From Candidatus Rubrivivax defluviihabitans (GTDB taxonomy: Bacteria > Pseudomonadota > Gammaproteobacteria > Burkholderiales > Burkholderiaceae_C), in assembly GCA_016709385.1 (NCBI GenBank), contig JADJMW010000022.1:124001-188000 (forward strand): 64,000 nucleotides of DNA. The letters are read 5' to 3'. This document shows, piece after piece, positions 52,150 through 61,242 of this stretch (positions are counted from its first letter, which is position 1; every line of letters starts with the position of its first letter). A program made the translations under genes and the position numbers. The notes beneath the pieces are model-generated. The model was given only the letters and a program-made list of their open reading frames with translations. It was not told the origin of the DNA and searched no databases.

Positions 52150-52746
52150 ATGTACCGGATCCCTCTGACCTGCCTGCTGGCGTTGCTCGCGGCCCCCGCC
52201 GGGGCGCAGGATGGGCTGACCGTGGCGCTGGACGCGGCACCGGGCCTGAGATCGGCCGGCAACAGCCTGCGCTTCGGGCCCGGCGACCTGCACATGAACC
52301 TTTCGGTGGCTGAACCGGGCACGGCGCTCGTGCGCGCCCGCGTGCTGGGTGACTACTACCTCACCGGTCCGGGCTTCGGCGGCGAACAGGTGAGTGGCGG
52401 CCTGCGCGTGACCAGCGGCCTGGCCATCGGGCCGCGCGACGGCACCACCGCACTGCCACCGTCGCGGCTCGGAGGCGGCCTGCAATGGGAGGCGCGCGAG
52501 CCAGCCACCGACCTGTTCCAGAGCCAGGGCGCCCGCGTCGCCCTGCCCTACATCGGACTGGGTTACACCAGCCTGTCGGCACGCGAGGGCTGGGGCCTGT
52601 CGGCCGATATCGGCCTGGGCGGCCAGCGCCCCGGCGAACGCGTGCGCTTCGGCGCCGGCAACCCGACGGCGGCGCAGTTCGAGAACATGCTCAACGACCT
52701 GCGTCTGGCACCCGTCATCCAGCTCGGCGTGTCCTACGCCTTCTGA
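52150..52746 (+). CDS. Putative outer-membrane beta-barrel protein
   Basis: A 198-residue protein with a signal peptide (cut after about residue 19, ...APAGA-QDG). The mature part is rich in glycine and alternating hydrophobic residues, with GLRVTSGLAIG, PYIGLGYTSLSA and GWGLSADIGLGGQ, and ends VIQLGVSYAF, a terminal phenylalanine that is the usual outer-membrane assembly signal. Length suggests eight strands. It stands between prmC and grxD, a place normally without a gene. Function unknown. Confidence 0.75.
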   Translation: MYRIPLTCLLALLAAPAGAQDGLTVALDAAPGLRSAGNSLRFGPGDLHMNLSVAEPGTALVRARVLGDYYLTGPGFGGEQVSGGLRVTSGLAIGPRDGTTALPPSRLGGGLQWEAREPATDLFQSQGARVALPYIGLGYTSLSAREGWGLSADIGLGGQRPGERVRFGAGNPTAAQFENMLNDLRLAPVIQLGVSYAF

Positions 52747-52869
52747 CGCCGCGCGCGCAAGGCACCGGAGGCCCACACGCCAGCCGGGGCATCGCGGGCC
52801 GTCGGGTCGGGCCCCTTGCGGATGCCTTATAACCACGGCTCCAACGGCAACCGGTCGAGATCGATCACC

Positions 52870-53184
52870 ATGAGCGACGTCCAGCAACGAATCGATGAAT
52901 TGGTCAAGGGCAATCGCGTGGTGCTCTTCATGAAGGGCACGGCCCAGTTTCCCATGTGCGGTTTTTCCGGCCGCGCCATCCAGATCCTGAAGGCCTGCGG
53001 CGCCGACGACCTGAAGACCGTCAACGTGCTGGAAGACGAAGAGGTTCGCCAGGGCATCAAGGACTACGCCCAGTGGCCCACCATTCCACAACTCTACGTC
53101 AAAGGTGAATTCGTCGGTGGTTCGGACATCATGATGGAGATGTACCAGAGCGGCGAATTGCAGCAGGCGCTCGCCAAGGCTTGA
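52870..53184 (+). CDS. grxD: Monothiol glutaredoxin
   Basis: A 104-residue CGFS-type glutaredoxin that carries a [2Fe-2S] cluster with glutathione in Fe-S transfer. Motifs are VVLFMKGTAQFPMCGFSGRA (C30), WPTIPQLYV and GEFVGGSDIMMEM. The ATG at 52870 is where similarity begins; the upstream extension is not conserved. Confidence 0.95.
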   Translation: MSDVQQRIDELVKGNRVVLFMKGTAQFPMCGFSGRAIQILKACGADDLKTVNVLEDEEVRQGIKDYAQWPTIPQLYVKGEFVGGSDIMMEMYQSGELQQALAKA

Positions 53185-53185
53185 G

Positions 53186-53755
53186 GTGCCCCCGCCGCAG
53201 CGCTTGGTCGTCGGCATCACCGGCGCCACCGGTGCGGTCTACGGCGTGAAGCTGCTGGCGCGCGCCCGCGCGCTGGGTGTACAGACGCACCTCGTCGTCA
53301 CGCCCTCGGGTGTGCTCAACGCCCATCATGAACTGGGTCTGGACCGGCGCGGGCTCGAGGCCCTGGCCGACCAGGCCCATGCCCCGGGCGACGTGGGCGC
53401 CTGCCTGGCCAGCGGCAGCTTCGACACCGCGGCCATGGTCGTGGCCCCCTGCTCGATGAAGACGCTGGCCGCCATCGCCCACGGTTTCGCCGACAACCTG
53501 CTCACCCGCGCCGCCGACGTCACCCTGAAGGAGCGCCGGCGCCTGCTGCTCATGGTGCGCGAGACGCCGTTCAACCTGGCGCACCTGCGCAACATGACGG
53601 CGGTCACCGAGATGGGCGCCGTGGTCTTTCCGCCACTGCCGGCGTTCTACCTCAAGCCGGCGAGCGTCGACGAGATGGTCGACGACAGCGTGGAGCGGGT
53701 GCTGGCGTTGCTGGGCCTGCGCGGCGCAGCGCCACGGGAGTGGCACGGGCTGTAG
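53186..53755 (+). CDS. ubiX: Flavin prenyltransferase
   Basis: UbiX makes the prenylated FMN cofactor of UbiD decarboxylases in ubiquinone synthesis. The 189-residue protein has VVGITGATGAVYGVKLL, the MVVAPCSMKTLAAIAHG loop, LKERRRLLLMVRETPF and FYLKPASVDEMV. GTG start at 53186, one base after the grxD stop. No ubiD is in the window. Confidence 0.95.
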   Translation: MPPPQRLVVGITGATGAVYGVKLLARARALGVQTHLVVTPSGVLNAHHELGLDRRGLEALADQAHAPGDVGACLASGSFDTAAMVVAPCSMKTLAAIAHGFADNLLTRAADVTLKERRRLLLMVRETPFNLAHLRNMTAVTEMGAVVFPPLPAFYLKPASVDEMVDDSVERVLALLGLRGAAPREWHGL

Positions 53756-53791
53756 GCCTGCGCGGCGCCCGTCCGTGGGCGGGTGCGCGGC

Positions 53792-54415
53792 TCAAGCCAG
53801 CGGCATGTCCCAGGCCCGGCGGGCGCCGAACACCAGGTTCGGATATTCGGCCTTGCCGCGGCTGCCGTTGTAGCGGCCGAGCGCCAGGAACAGGTCGCCG
53901 CGCTCGCGGTCGAGGTAGTGGCGCAGGATGACGCAGCCGAAGCGCAGGTTGGTCTGCAGGTGGAACAGGCGCCGCGCATCGCCGTCGCCGATGAGCCGGG
54001 CCCAGAACGGCATCACCTGCATGTAGCCGCGCGCGCCGGCGCGGCTGATGGCGTATTTGCGGAAGCCGCTCTCGACCTGGATCAGCCCCAGCACCAGCGG
54101 CGTCTCCAGTCCGGCGCGCCGGCTCTCGTACCACACCGTTTCCAGGAACTCGATCCGCGTGTGGTGCTCGGCCTTGCGGCGCTTGAGACGCTCGCTGGCC
54201 GTGCCGAGCCAGCGCAGGTAGGCCAGCCGGTCGTCGACGTTGTCGAAGCGGGGCTTCGGAGGCGCGGCATCGGCCACCGCAGCCGCCAACGCCGAGCGCA
54301 CGGCATCGGCCAGCGGCTCCTCGACCTGGCTGCCCGCGTGCGCCGGGCACTGCGGCAACGAGGCGCCGAGCAGCGCCAGCGGTGCGGCCAGCAGCGCGCG
54401 ACGCGCCGGCCTCAT
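53792..54415 (-). CDS. Lytic transglycosylase
   Basis: A 207-residue exported SLT-domain protein. Signal peptide at residues 1-27 (...PAHA-GSQ), catalytic glutamate in GLIQVESGFRK, then ARGYMQVMPFW and the RYNGSRGKAEYP motif, which stands in for the usual AYNAG. It is small, with no extra domains. It overlaps proS by four bases, and this proS-transglycosylase pair is common in Burkholderiales. Confidence 0.9.
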   Translation of the reverse strand: MRPARRALLAAPLALLGASLPQCPAHAGSQVEEPLADAVRSALAAAVADAAPPKPRFDNVDDRLAYLRWLGTASERLKRRKAEHHTRIEFLETVWYESRRAGLETPLVLGLIQVESGFRKYAISRAGARGYMQVMPFWARLIGDGDARRLFHLQTNLRFGCVILRHYLDRERGDLFLALGRYNGSRGKAEYPNLVFGARRAWDMPLA

Positions 54416-56157
54416 GCCGACAAGCGGCCTTTCACGCTGGCCACGGCCTCGGCCAGCGGCACCACCGTGGCGGCAGCGTCGCGCCGGCCCTGCACTTCCA
54501 CCGTGCCGGCCTTCAAGCCGCGGTCGGACACCACCAGGCGCACCGGCACGCCGATCAGTTCCCAGTCGGCAAACATGGCACCGGGGCGTTCGCCGCGGTC
54601 GTCGAGCACGACATCCAGGCCGGCCGCCGCCAGTTCGTCGTGCAGGCGGTCGGCGGCGGCCTGCACCTCGGCGCTGCGCTCGTAGCCGATGGCGCAGACC
54701 ACCACCGTGAACGGCGCCATCGACGCCGGCCAGACGATGCCGCGCTCGTCGTGGTTCTGCTCGATCGCCGCGCCCAGCAGGCGCGTCACGCCGATGCCGT
54801 AGCAGCCCATCACGAAGACCTGCGGCTTGCCGGTCTCGTCCAGGTAGGTGGCCCTCATGGCGTCGCTGTACTTGGTGCCGAGCAGGAAGATGTGGCCGAC
54901 CTCGATGCCGCGCTGGATGGCCAGCACGCCGCGGCCGTCAGGCGAGGGGTCGCCAGGCACGACGTTGCGGATGTCGGCCACCGCGTCGGGCTCGGGCAGG
55001 TCACGACCCCAGTTGACGCCGGTGTGGTGGAAGTCGGCCTCGTTGGCACCGCAGACGAAGTCGGCCATGGCCGCCACCGTGCGGTCGGCCACCACCTGCA
55101 CCGGCTTGCGCGGGGCGATCGGCCCCAGGTAGCCGGGCTTGCAGCCGAAGTGGTCTTCGATCTCGGCCCCGGTGGCGAAGCGGAAACCCGTCTTCAGGCC
55201 TTCGACCTTGCCGGCCTTGACCTCGTTCAGGCTGTGGTCGCCGCGCACCAGCAGCAGCCAGATCGTGGTCTTGACGATGTCGCCGCGTTCGTTCTTCTCG
55301 TCGGTGGCCAGCACCAGCGACTTCACGGTGCGCTGCAGCGGCAGGCCCAGCAGATCGGCCACGTCCTCACAGGTGGCCTTGCCCGGCGTGGGCGTCTTCA
55401 CCAGCGGCTGCGCGGGCGCGGCGCGCTGCGCCAGCAGTGGCAGGGCTTCGGCGAGCTCGATATTCGCCGCGTAGTCGCTGTCGGGGCAGTAGACGATGGC
55501 GTCCTCGCCGGTGTCGGCGATGACCTGGAATTCCTGCGACACGTCGCCGCCGATGGCGCCGGTGTCGGCGGCCACGGCACGATAGCGCAGGCCCATGCGG
55601 TCGAGAATGGCGCAATAGGCGCGGTACATCGCGTCGTAGCTGCGGCGACCGGCATCGAAGTCACGGTCGAAGGAATAGGCGTCCTTCATCGTGAATTCGC
55701 GGCCGCGCATGACGCCGAAGCGCGGCCGGCGCTCGTCGCGGAACTTGGTCTGGATGTGATAGAAATTGCGCGGCAGCTGCTTGTAGCTGCGCAGTTCCTG
55801 GCGCGCAATGTCGGTGATGACCTCTTCGCTGGTGGGCTGGATGATGAAGTCGCGGTCGTGACGGTCCTTCACGCGCAGCAGTTCCGGCCCCATCTTGGAA
55901 AAGCGCCCCGTCTCTTGCCACAGCTCGGCGGGCTGCACCACCGGCATCAGCAATTCCACCGCGCCGGCGCGATTCATCTCCTCGCGGATGATGGACTCGA
56001 CCTTGCGGATCACGCGCAGGCCCAGCGGCATGTACGTGTAGATGCCGGCGCCCAGGCGTTTGATGAAGCCGGCGCGCATCATCAGCCGGTGGCTGGCCAC
56101 CTCGGCATCGGCAGGCGCTTCCTTGAGCGTGGAGATGAAGGTCTGGGAGGCTTTCAT
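54412..56157 (-). CDS. proS: Prolyl-tRNA synthetase
   Basis: A 581-residue bacterial-type ProRS, with the editing (INS) domain between class II motifs 2 and 3. Seen are motif 1 in GLRVIRKVESIIREEMNRAG, motif 2 FRDERRPRFGVMRGREF, the INS region TCEDVADLLG, motif 3 CYGIGVTRLLGA and the anticodon-binding domain. I place the start at ATG 56157 (MKASQTFISTLKEAP), the conserved N-terminus. rppH is divergent. Confidence 0.96.
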   Translation of the reverse strand: MKASQTFISTLKEAPADAEVASHRLMMRAGFIKRLGAGIYTYMPLGLRVIRKVESIIREEMNRAGAVELLMPVVQPAELWQETGRFSKMGPELLRVKDRHDRDFIIQPTSEEVITDIARQELRSYKQLPRNFYHIQTKFRDERRPRFGVMRGREFTMKDAYSFDRDFDAGRRSYDAMYRAYCAILDRMGLRYRAVAADTGAIGGDVSQEFQVIADTGEDAIVYCPDSDYAANIELAEALPLLAQRAAPAQPLVKTPTPGKATCEDVADLLGLPLQRTVKSLVLATDEKNERGDIVKTTIWLLLVRGDHSLNEVKAGKVEGLKTGFRFATGAEIEDHFGCKPGYLGPIAPRKPVQVVADRTVAAMADFVCGANEADFHHTGVNWGRDLPEPDAVADIRNVVPGDPSPDGRGVLAIQRGIEVGHIFLLGTKYSDAMRATYLDETGKPQVFVMGCYGIGVTRLLGAAIEQNHDERGIVWPASMAPFTVVVCAIGYERSAEVQAAADRLHDELAAAGLDVVLDDRGERPGAMFADWELIGVPVRLVVSDRGLKAGTVEVQGRRDAAATVVPLAEAVASVKGRLSA

Positions 56158-56309
56158 GGGGGCTTGTCGCTGCACGCGGCGTTGGGCCGCCGACGGCGCC
56201 CGCGAGACTGCGCGGTCGTCCCGCCCGGCCCCTACGGGTTAGCGCGGGTTCGCGCTCCGCACCGGGCCGGTGCAATAATGAAAACAATTACGGAATTCGG
56301 AGTTTGATT

Positions 56310-56894
56310 ATGCTCGACCGCGAGGGCTTCAGGCCCAACGTCGGCATCATCCTGCTCAACTCGCGCAATCAGGTCTTCTGGGGCAAGCGGCTGCGCACGC
56401 ACTCGTGGCAGTTCCCGCAGGGCGGTATCAAATACGGCGAGTCGCCCGAGCAGGCGATGTATCGCGAGTTGCACGAAGAAGTGGGCTTGCGGCCCGAGCA
56501 CGTGCAGATCCTGGCGCGCACGCGCGACTGGATGCGCTACGAGGTGCCCGACCACTTCATCCGCAAGGATGCGCGCGGCCACTACCGCGGCCAGAAGCAG
56601 ATCTGGTTCCTGCTGCGGCTGCTGGGCCGCGACAGCGACATGAACCTGCGTGCCACCGATCACCCGGAGTTCGACGCCTGGCGCTGGAACGACTACTGGG
56701 TGCCGCTGGACGTGGTGATCGAGTTCAAGCGCGGCGTCTACGAGATGGCGCTCACCGAACTGGCGCGCTACCTGCCGCGCGTGACGCACCACAACCGCTA
56801 CCTGCGCGCCGGGCTGCGCTCGCAGCGGCCGGAACCCGAGCCGCCACCGCTCCCACCCCAGCCGGCCGAGCCCGGCCCGTCGCCGGCCAAGTGA
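56310..56894 (+). CDS. rppH: RNA pyrophosphohydrolase
   Basis: RppH removes pyrophosphate from mRNA 5' ends and so starts decay. The 194-residue protein begins MLDREGFRPNVGIILLN; the Nudix box is GIKYGESPEQAMYRELHEEVGL, complete with the E..E residues of the metal site, and GQKQIWFLLRL follows. An extra proline-rich C-terminal tail of about 30 residues is present. The ATG at 56310 has CGGAG upstream; a TTG six bases earlier is unlikely. Confidence 0.95.
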   Translation: MLDREGFRPNVGIILLNSRNQVFWGKRLRTHSWQFPQGGIKYGESPEQAMYRELHEEVGLRPEHVQILARTRDWMRYEVPDHFIRKDARGHYRGQKQIWFLLRLLGRDSDMNLRATDHPEFDAWRWNDYWVPLDVVIEFKRGVYEMALTELARYLPRVTHHNRYLRAGLRSQRPEPEPPPLPPQPAEPGPSPAK

Positions 56895-56957
56895 GTCCGG
56901 TACGCCGGGCAGCGGTCCGCACGCCTTTGCCGCGTGCCGATCGAAGCCTGAGGCGGA

Positions 56958-58076
56958 CTACACGAGCACCAGGTTGGTCCGGTGGATCAACTCGGGCTCG
57001 TTGGCATAACCCAGCAGCGACCCGATCTGCGACGACGGCTTGCGCGCAATCAGTCGCGCCTCGGCCGCCGAATAATTGGCCAGCCCGCGCGCCACTTCGG
57101 CACCGCCCAGCGTGCGCACCGCGATGACGTCGCCGCGCACGAAGTCGCCCGTGACCTCGCGCACGCCGATCGGCAGCAGGCTCTTGCCCTCAAGGCGCAG
57201 CTTGGCCGCCGCGCCGTCGTCCACCGCCACGGCCCCGCGCAACTGCAGGTGGTCGACCATCCACTGCTTGCGCGCCGCCAGCTTGGCCGTGCCCGCGACG
57301 AGCGCTGTGCCGATGGCCTCGCCGGCGGCCAGGCGCAGCAACACGTCGCTCTCGCGGCCCCAGGCGATGACGGTGCTGGTACCGCTGCCCGCGGCGCGCC
57401 GGGCGGCCAGGATCTTGGTCAGCATGCCGCCGCGGCCGATGCCGCTGCCGGCGCCGCCGGCCATGGCTTCCAGCGCCGGATCGCCGGCCGTGGCCTCGGC
57501 GATGAAGCGTGCCTGCGGGTCCTGGCGCGGGTCGGCCGAGTACAGGCCACGCTGGTCGGTGAGGATGACGTAGGCGTCGGCGTCGACCAGGTTGGCCACC
57601 AGCGCCCCGAGCGTGTCGTTGTCGCCGAACTTGATCTCGTCGTTGACGACGGTGTCGTTCTCGTTGATGACGGGAATGACCTTCAGCGCCAGCAGCGTGA
57701 GCAGGGTCGAGCGCGCATTGAGATAGCGCTCGCGGTCGGCCAGGTCGGCGTGCGTGAGCAGCACCTGCGCGCTGGCCATGCCGTGCGCGGCCAGCCGCGA
57801 CTCGTACATCTGCACCAGTCCCATCTGGCCCACGGCGGCGGCGGCCTGCAGTTCGTGCAGTTCCTTCGGCCGCTTCGTCCAGCCCAGGCGCTTCATACCC
57901 TCGGCGATGGCGCCGCTGGACACCATCACCACCTCGCGGCCGGTGGCGGCCAGCGCGGCGAGCTGGCGCGCCCAGTTGCCGATGGCCTCGGCATCGACGC
58001 CGCGGCCTTCGTTGGTGACGAGGCTGGAACCGACCTTGACGACGATGCGGCGCGCTCCGGCGATCACGCTAGCCAT
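56958..58076 (-). CDS. proB: Glutamate 5-kinase
   Basis: ProB phosphorylates glutamate in proline synthesis. The 372-residue protein has RIVVKVGSSLVTNEGRG, VSSGAIAEGMKRLGW, INENDTVVNDEIKFGDNDTLGA and a C-terminal PUA domain (about 275-355). It overlaps the obgE stop by eight bases, the regular arrangement. proA is not in the window. Confidence 0.96.
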   Translation of the reverse strand: MASVIAGARRIVVKVGSSLVTNEGRGVDAEAIGNWARQLAALAATGREVVMVSSGAIAEGMKRLGWTKRPKELHELQAAAAVGQMGLVQMYESRLAAHGMASAQVLLTHADLADRERYLNARSTLLTLLALKVIPVINENDTVVNDEIKFGDNDTLGALVANLVDADAYVILTDQRGLYSADPRQDPQARFIAEATAGDPALEAMAGGAGSGIGRGGMLTKILAARRAAGSGTSTVIAWGRESDVLLRLAAGEAIGTALVAGTAKLAARKQWMVDHLQLRGAVAVDDGAAAKLRLEGKSLLPIGVREVTGDFVRGDVIAVRTLGGAEVARGLANYSAAEARLIARKPSSQIGSLLGYANEPELIHRTNLVLV

Positions 58077-59136
58077 GCGAGACGCTCACCACTTCGTCGA
58101 AGCGCGGGTCGGGCAGCGGATCTTCGCGCTGGTACTCGGCCACGTGCGTCCAGATGGCCTCGACCAGCGGTTGCAGTCCCTCACGCGCCAGCGCCGAGAT
58201 GGTGAACACAGGCCCCTTCCAGCGCAGCCGGCGCACCCAATCCTTGACGCGCTGCTCGCGTTCGGCCGCCGGCACCATGTCGATCTTGTTGAACACCAGC
58301 CAGCGCGGCTTGGCGTGCAGCTTCGGGTCGTATTTCTTCAGCTCGGCGACGATGGCGCGCACCTGCAGCACCGGATCGGCGTCGTCGAAGGGTGCGGCAT
58401 CCACGATATGCAGCAGCAGTCGGGTGCGCTGCAGGTGGCGCAGGAACTGGTGGCCCAGGCCGGCACCCTCTGAAGCGCCTTCGATGAGACCGGGGATGTC
58501 GGCCACGACGAAGCTGCGCTCCGGCCCGACGCGCACCACGCCCAGGTTCGGGTGCAGCGTGGTGAAGGGATAGTCGGCGATCTTCGGCCGCGCATTCGAG
58601 ATGGCGGCGATCAGCGTGCTCTTGCCGGCGTTGGGCATGCCGAGCAGGCCGACATCGGCAAGCACGCGCAATTCGAGCTGCAGCTTGAAGGCCTCACCGG
58701 GCCAGCCGGGCGTCTTCTGGCGCGGGCTGCGGTTGGTGCTGGTCTTGAAATGCAGGTTGCCGAAGCCGCCGTCGCCGCCCTTGGCCAGCCGCACGCGCTG
58801 ACCGTGCTCGAGCAACTCCGTCATCACCTCGCCGGTCTCGGCATTGCGGATGATGGTGCCCACCGGCATGCGCAGTTCGATGTCGGGTGCGGCGGCGCCG
58901 AACTGGTCCGAACCCCGGCCCTGCTCGCCGTTCTTCGCGATGTGGCGGCGTGCGTAGCGGTAGTCGATGAGCGTGTTGATATTGCGGTCGGCGATCGCGA
59001 AGACGCTGCCGCCGCGGCCGCCGTCGCCCCCGTTGGGGCCGCCGAAGGGGATGAACTTCTCGCGCCTGAAGCTCGCACAGCCGGCACCTCCATCGCCGGC
59101 GGCGACGTCGATGGTGGCTTCGTCGACGAATTTCAT
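58069..59136 (-). CDS. obgE: GTPase Obg/CgtA
   Basis: A 355-residue essential ribosome-linked GTPase. The glycine-rich Obg fold has GDGGAGCASFRREKFIPFGGPNGGDGGRGG; the G domain has GMPNAGKSTL, DIPGLIEGASEGAGLGHQFL and FNKIDM. A C-terminal tail is short. It lies after rplU-rpmA with a terminator between. Confidence 0.96.
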   Translation of the reverse strand: MKFVDEATIDVAAGDGGAGCASFRREKFIPFGGPNGGDGGRGGSVFAIADRNINTLIDYRYARRHIAKNGEQGRGSDQFGAAAPDIELRMPVGTIIRNAETGEVMTELLEHGQRVRLAKGGDGGFGNLHFKTSTNRSPRQKTPGWPGEAFKLQLELRVLADVGLLGMPNAGKSTLIAAISNARPKIADYPFTTLHPNLGVVRVGPERSFVVADIPGLIEGASEGAGLGHQFLRHLQRTRLLLHIVDAAPFDDADPVLQVRAIVAELKKYDPKLHAKPRWLVFNKIDMVPAAEREQRVKDWVRRLRWKGPVFTISALAREGLQPLVEAIWTHVAEYQREDPLPDPRFDEVVSVSHG

Positions 59137-59170
59137 TTGCTGCGGATGGTAGCGGTGCCGGCGAAGCCGG

Positions 59171-59204
59171 AAAAACGACGAAGCCCCGGCTTGCCGGGGC
59201 TTCG
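59171..59204 (-). terminator. Terminator between rpmA and obgE
   Basis: CGAAGCCCCGGC (59179-59190) and GCCGGGGCTTCG (59193-59204) form a 12-bp perfect stem with a two-base loop. On the minus strand it is followed by TCG and then five T (59175-59171). It stands 30 bp after rpmA and 42 bp before the obgE start, so obgE and proB depend on read-through or a promoter of their own. Confidence 0.88.
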
Positions 59205-59233
59205 CACAGGTGTGAAGAGCGCGACGTGCGTTT

Positions 59234-59491
59234 TCAGACCGGCTTCACGAAGACCGTCTGACGGTTCAGCGCGCCCTTGGTGTCGAACGACACCGAGCCG
59301 TCGATCAGCGCAAACAGCGTGTGGTCGCGACCCATGCCGACGCCGGTGCCGGCGTGGAACTGGGTGCCCCGCTGGCGCACGATGATGCCGCCGGCGCTGA
59401 TTCTTTGGCCGCCGAAGACCTTGACGCCCAGCATCTTGGGCTGCGAATCGCGGCCGTTGCGGGTGGAGCCGCCGCCCTTTTTCTGTGCCAT
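59234..59491 (-). CDS. rpmA: 50S ribosomal protein L27
   Basis: An 85-residue L27. The N-terminus MAQKKGGGSTRNGRDS begins directly with AQKKG, so no N-terminal cleavage extension is present as in Firmicutes. RISAGGIIVRQRGT and GRDHTLFALIDG are typical. The gene is 13 bp after rplU. Confidence 0.97.
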   Translation of the reverse strand: MAQKKGGGSTRNGRDSQPKMLGVKVFGGQRISAGGIIVRQRGTQFHAGTGVGMGRDHTLFALIDGSVSFDTKGALNRQTVFVKPV

Positions 59492-59504
59492 GGTGGGTTG
59501 CTCC

Positions 59505-59816
59505 TCAGGCGTTGATCGAGCCGATTTGCAGCTCGGTATAGGTCTGGCGGTGGCCGCCGTGCTTCTGGTAATGCTTGCGGCGGCGCATCTTGAAGATGCG
59601 CACCTTGTCGTGCTTGCCTTGCGCCAGCACGGTGGCGGTGACGTTCGCACCCGCGACCCAGGGCGCCCCGACCTTCAGCTCGGCGCCGCTGCCGACGGCG
59701 AGCACCTGGTCGAGAACGATTTCCTGGCCCACGTCCGCAGCTATCTGTTCTACCTTGATCTTTTCGCCGGCTGCAACCTTGTATTGCTTGCCGCCGGTTT
59801 TTATGACCGCGTACAT
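59505..59816 (-). CDS. rplU: 50S ribosomal protein L21
   Basis: A 103-residue L21: MYAVIKTGGKQYKVAAGEKI at the start and KMRRRKHYQKHGGHRQTYTEL near the end, which contacts 23S rRNA. It is divergent from ispB across a 166-bp gap, with a TATAGT -10-like sequence on the minus strand near 59907-59902. Confidence 0.97.
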   Translation of the reverse strand: MYAVIKTGGKQYKVAAGEKIKVEQIAADVGQEIVLDQVLAVGSGAELKVGAPWVAGANVTATVLAQGKHDKVRIFKMRRRKHYQKHGGHRQTYTELQIGSINA

Positions 59817-59959
59817 GTGTGACCTCTCGAAGAAGACTGCTGCGCGGGATGACGAACTGCCGCTCCCCCATGGAAGCCACCCGATCTGCGCAGAGCCCGC
59901 GACTATACCACGCGAGGACCAGGTCGCAGCGGCAACGCGCCCATGGCGCAGCAGCTTCC

Positions 59960-59965
59960 TATAAT
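59960..59965 (+). promoter_or_regulatory. -10 hexamer of ispB
   Basis: A perfect TATAAT lies 17 bases before the GTG start of ispB, which would give a leader of about ten bases. No clear -35 element is seen 16-18 bp upstream. Confidence 0.5.
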
Positions 59966-59982
59966 GCCGGTCCATTTCCCGC

Positions 59983-60975
59983 GTGCACCCCGTGCTCGAG
60001 ACCACCGCCCCTGCCACCGCCGCTGCCGACCCGACCGATCTGGGCATGCAGCGCGTGGACGGCGTCATCCGCGACCGGCTGGCCTCGCGTGTGGTGCTCA
60101 TCGACCAGATCTCGCGTTATATCGTGGGCGCCGGCGGCAAGCGCATCCGGCCGCGACTGGTGCTGCTGTTCGCCGAGGCGCTGGGCTTCGAAGGCCCGGA
60201 ACGCTACGAGCTGGCGGCGATCGTCGAATTCATCCACACCGCCACCCTGTTGCACGACGACGTGGTGGACGAATCGGCCATGCGCCGCGGCCGTGCCACC
60301 GCCAATGCGATGTTCGGCAACGCGGCCAGCGTGCTGGTGGGCGATTTCCTCTATTCACGTGCCTTCCAGATGATGGTCTCGGTGAACCGCATGCGCGTGC
60401 TCGAGGTGCTGGCGGACGCGACCAACGTCATCGCCGAAGGCGAGGTGCTGCAGTTGATGAACATGCACGACCCCGACCTGGCGGTCGACGACTACCTGCA
60501 GGTCATCCGCTACAAGACCGCCAAGCTGTTCGAGGCCAGCGCGCGCCTTGGGGCGGTGCTGGCCGGCGCGCCGCTTGCGCTGGAGGAGGCCTGCGCCGCC
60601 TACGGGCGTTCGCTGGGCACGGCCTTCCAGCTCGTCGACGACCTGCTCGACTACGAGGGCAACAGCGACGAACTCGGCAAGAACGTCGGCGACGATCTGC
60701 GCGAAGGCAAGCCCACGCTGCCGCTGCTGCTGGCCATGGAACGCGCAGGCGAAGCGGAACGGGCCCTGATCCGGCACGCCATCGAACACGGCGAGGTACA
60801 CAAGCTGCCCGAGATCCTGGCCATCGTGAAGCGAACCGGTGCGCTGGACGCCACGCGCACTGCGGCACAGAAGGAAGCCGACGAGGCGCGCCAAGCGCTG
60901 GCCGCGTTGCCGGTCTCGCGGGCCCGGGAGGCTCTGTTAGAATTATGCGTTCGGTCGATCCACAGGTCCTCCTGA
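59983..60975 (+). CDS. ispB: Octaprenyl (polyprenyl) diphosphate synthase
   Basis: A 330-residue trans-prenyltransferase that makes the ubiquinone side chain. First aspartate-rich motif is LLHDDVVDES, second is FQLVDDLLDYEG; GGKRIRPRLVLL binds IPP. The chain length (C40) is inferred from the beta-proteobacterial use of ubiquinone-8. Start GTG at 59983, with another GTG at 59992 possible. Confidence 0.94.
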   Translation: MHPVLETTAPATAAADPTDLGMQRVDGVIRDRLASRVVLIDQISRYIVGAGGKRIRPRLVLLFAEALGFEGPERYELAAIVEFIHTATLLHDDVVDESAMRRGRATANAMFGNAASVLVGDFLYSRAFQMMVSVNRMRVLEVLADATNVIAEGEVLQLMNMHDPDLAVDDYLQVIRYKTAKLFEASARLGAVLAGAPLALEEACAAYGRSLGTAFQLVDDLLDYEGNSDELGKNVGDDLREGKPTLPLLLAMERAGEAERALIRHAIEHGEVHKLPEILAIVKRTGALDATRTAAQKEADEARQALAALPVSRAREALLELCVRSIHRSS

Positions 60976-61026
60976 GGGTCTCACCGCCGGCCGCAGCGCT
61001 CGAAGCAACGACCGAGCGGGCCACAT

Positions 61027-61103
61027 CGGGGTGTAGCTTAGCCTGGTAGAGCGCTACGTTCGGGACGTAGAGGCCGGAGGTTCGAATCCTCTCACCCCGA
61101 CCA
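61027..61103 (+). tRNA. tRNA-Pro (CGG)
   Basis: A 77-base cloverleaf with encoded CCA. The acceptor is CGGGGTG with CACCCCG, the usual C1-G72 pair of proline tRNAs. The anticodon stem CTACG/CGTAG encloses TTCGGGA with anticodon CGG at 61061-61063, and the T-arm is GGAGGTTCGAATCCTC. It lies 51 bp after ispB; a TAGAAT sequence near the 3' end of ispB (60938) may be its -10. Confidence 0.96.
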
Positions 61104-61242
61104 GTTTCCCTGCAGTTGTCCAACGGTTTCGACTTCGCCTGTAAGCAAAGGTTAGCCGCGGCCGGGTGTGGCTTTTCGCCGTTTACACCCCCGGACCGAT
61201 CGGCGATGATGATCGAAATATGCCGCCGCTGACTTGAAGTTC

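Noticed and set aside
61027..61103. tRNA-Pro as an integration site
   Set aside because: No integrase, no direct repeat of the tRNA 3' end and normal pil genes follow at once.
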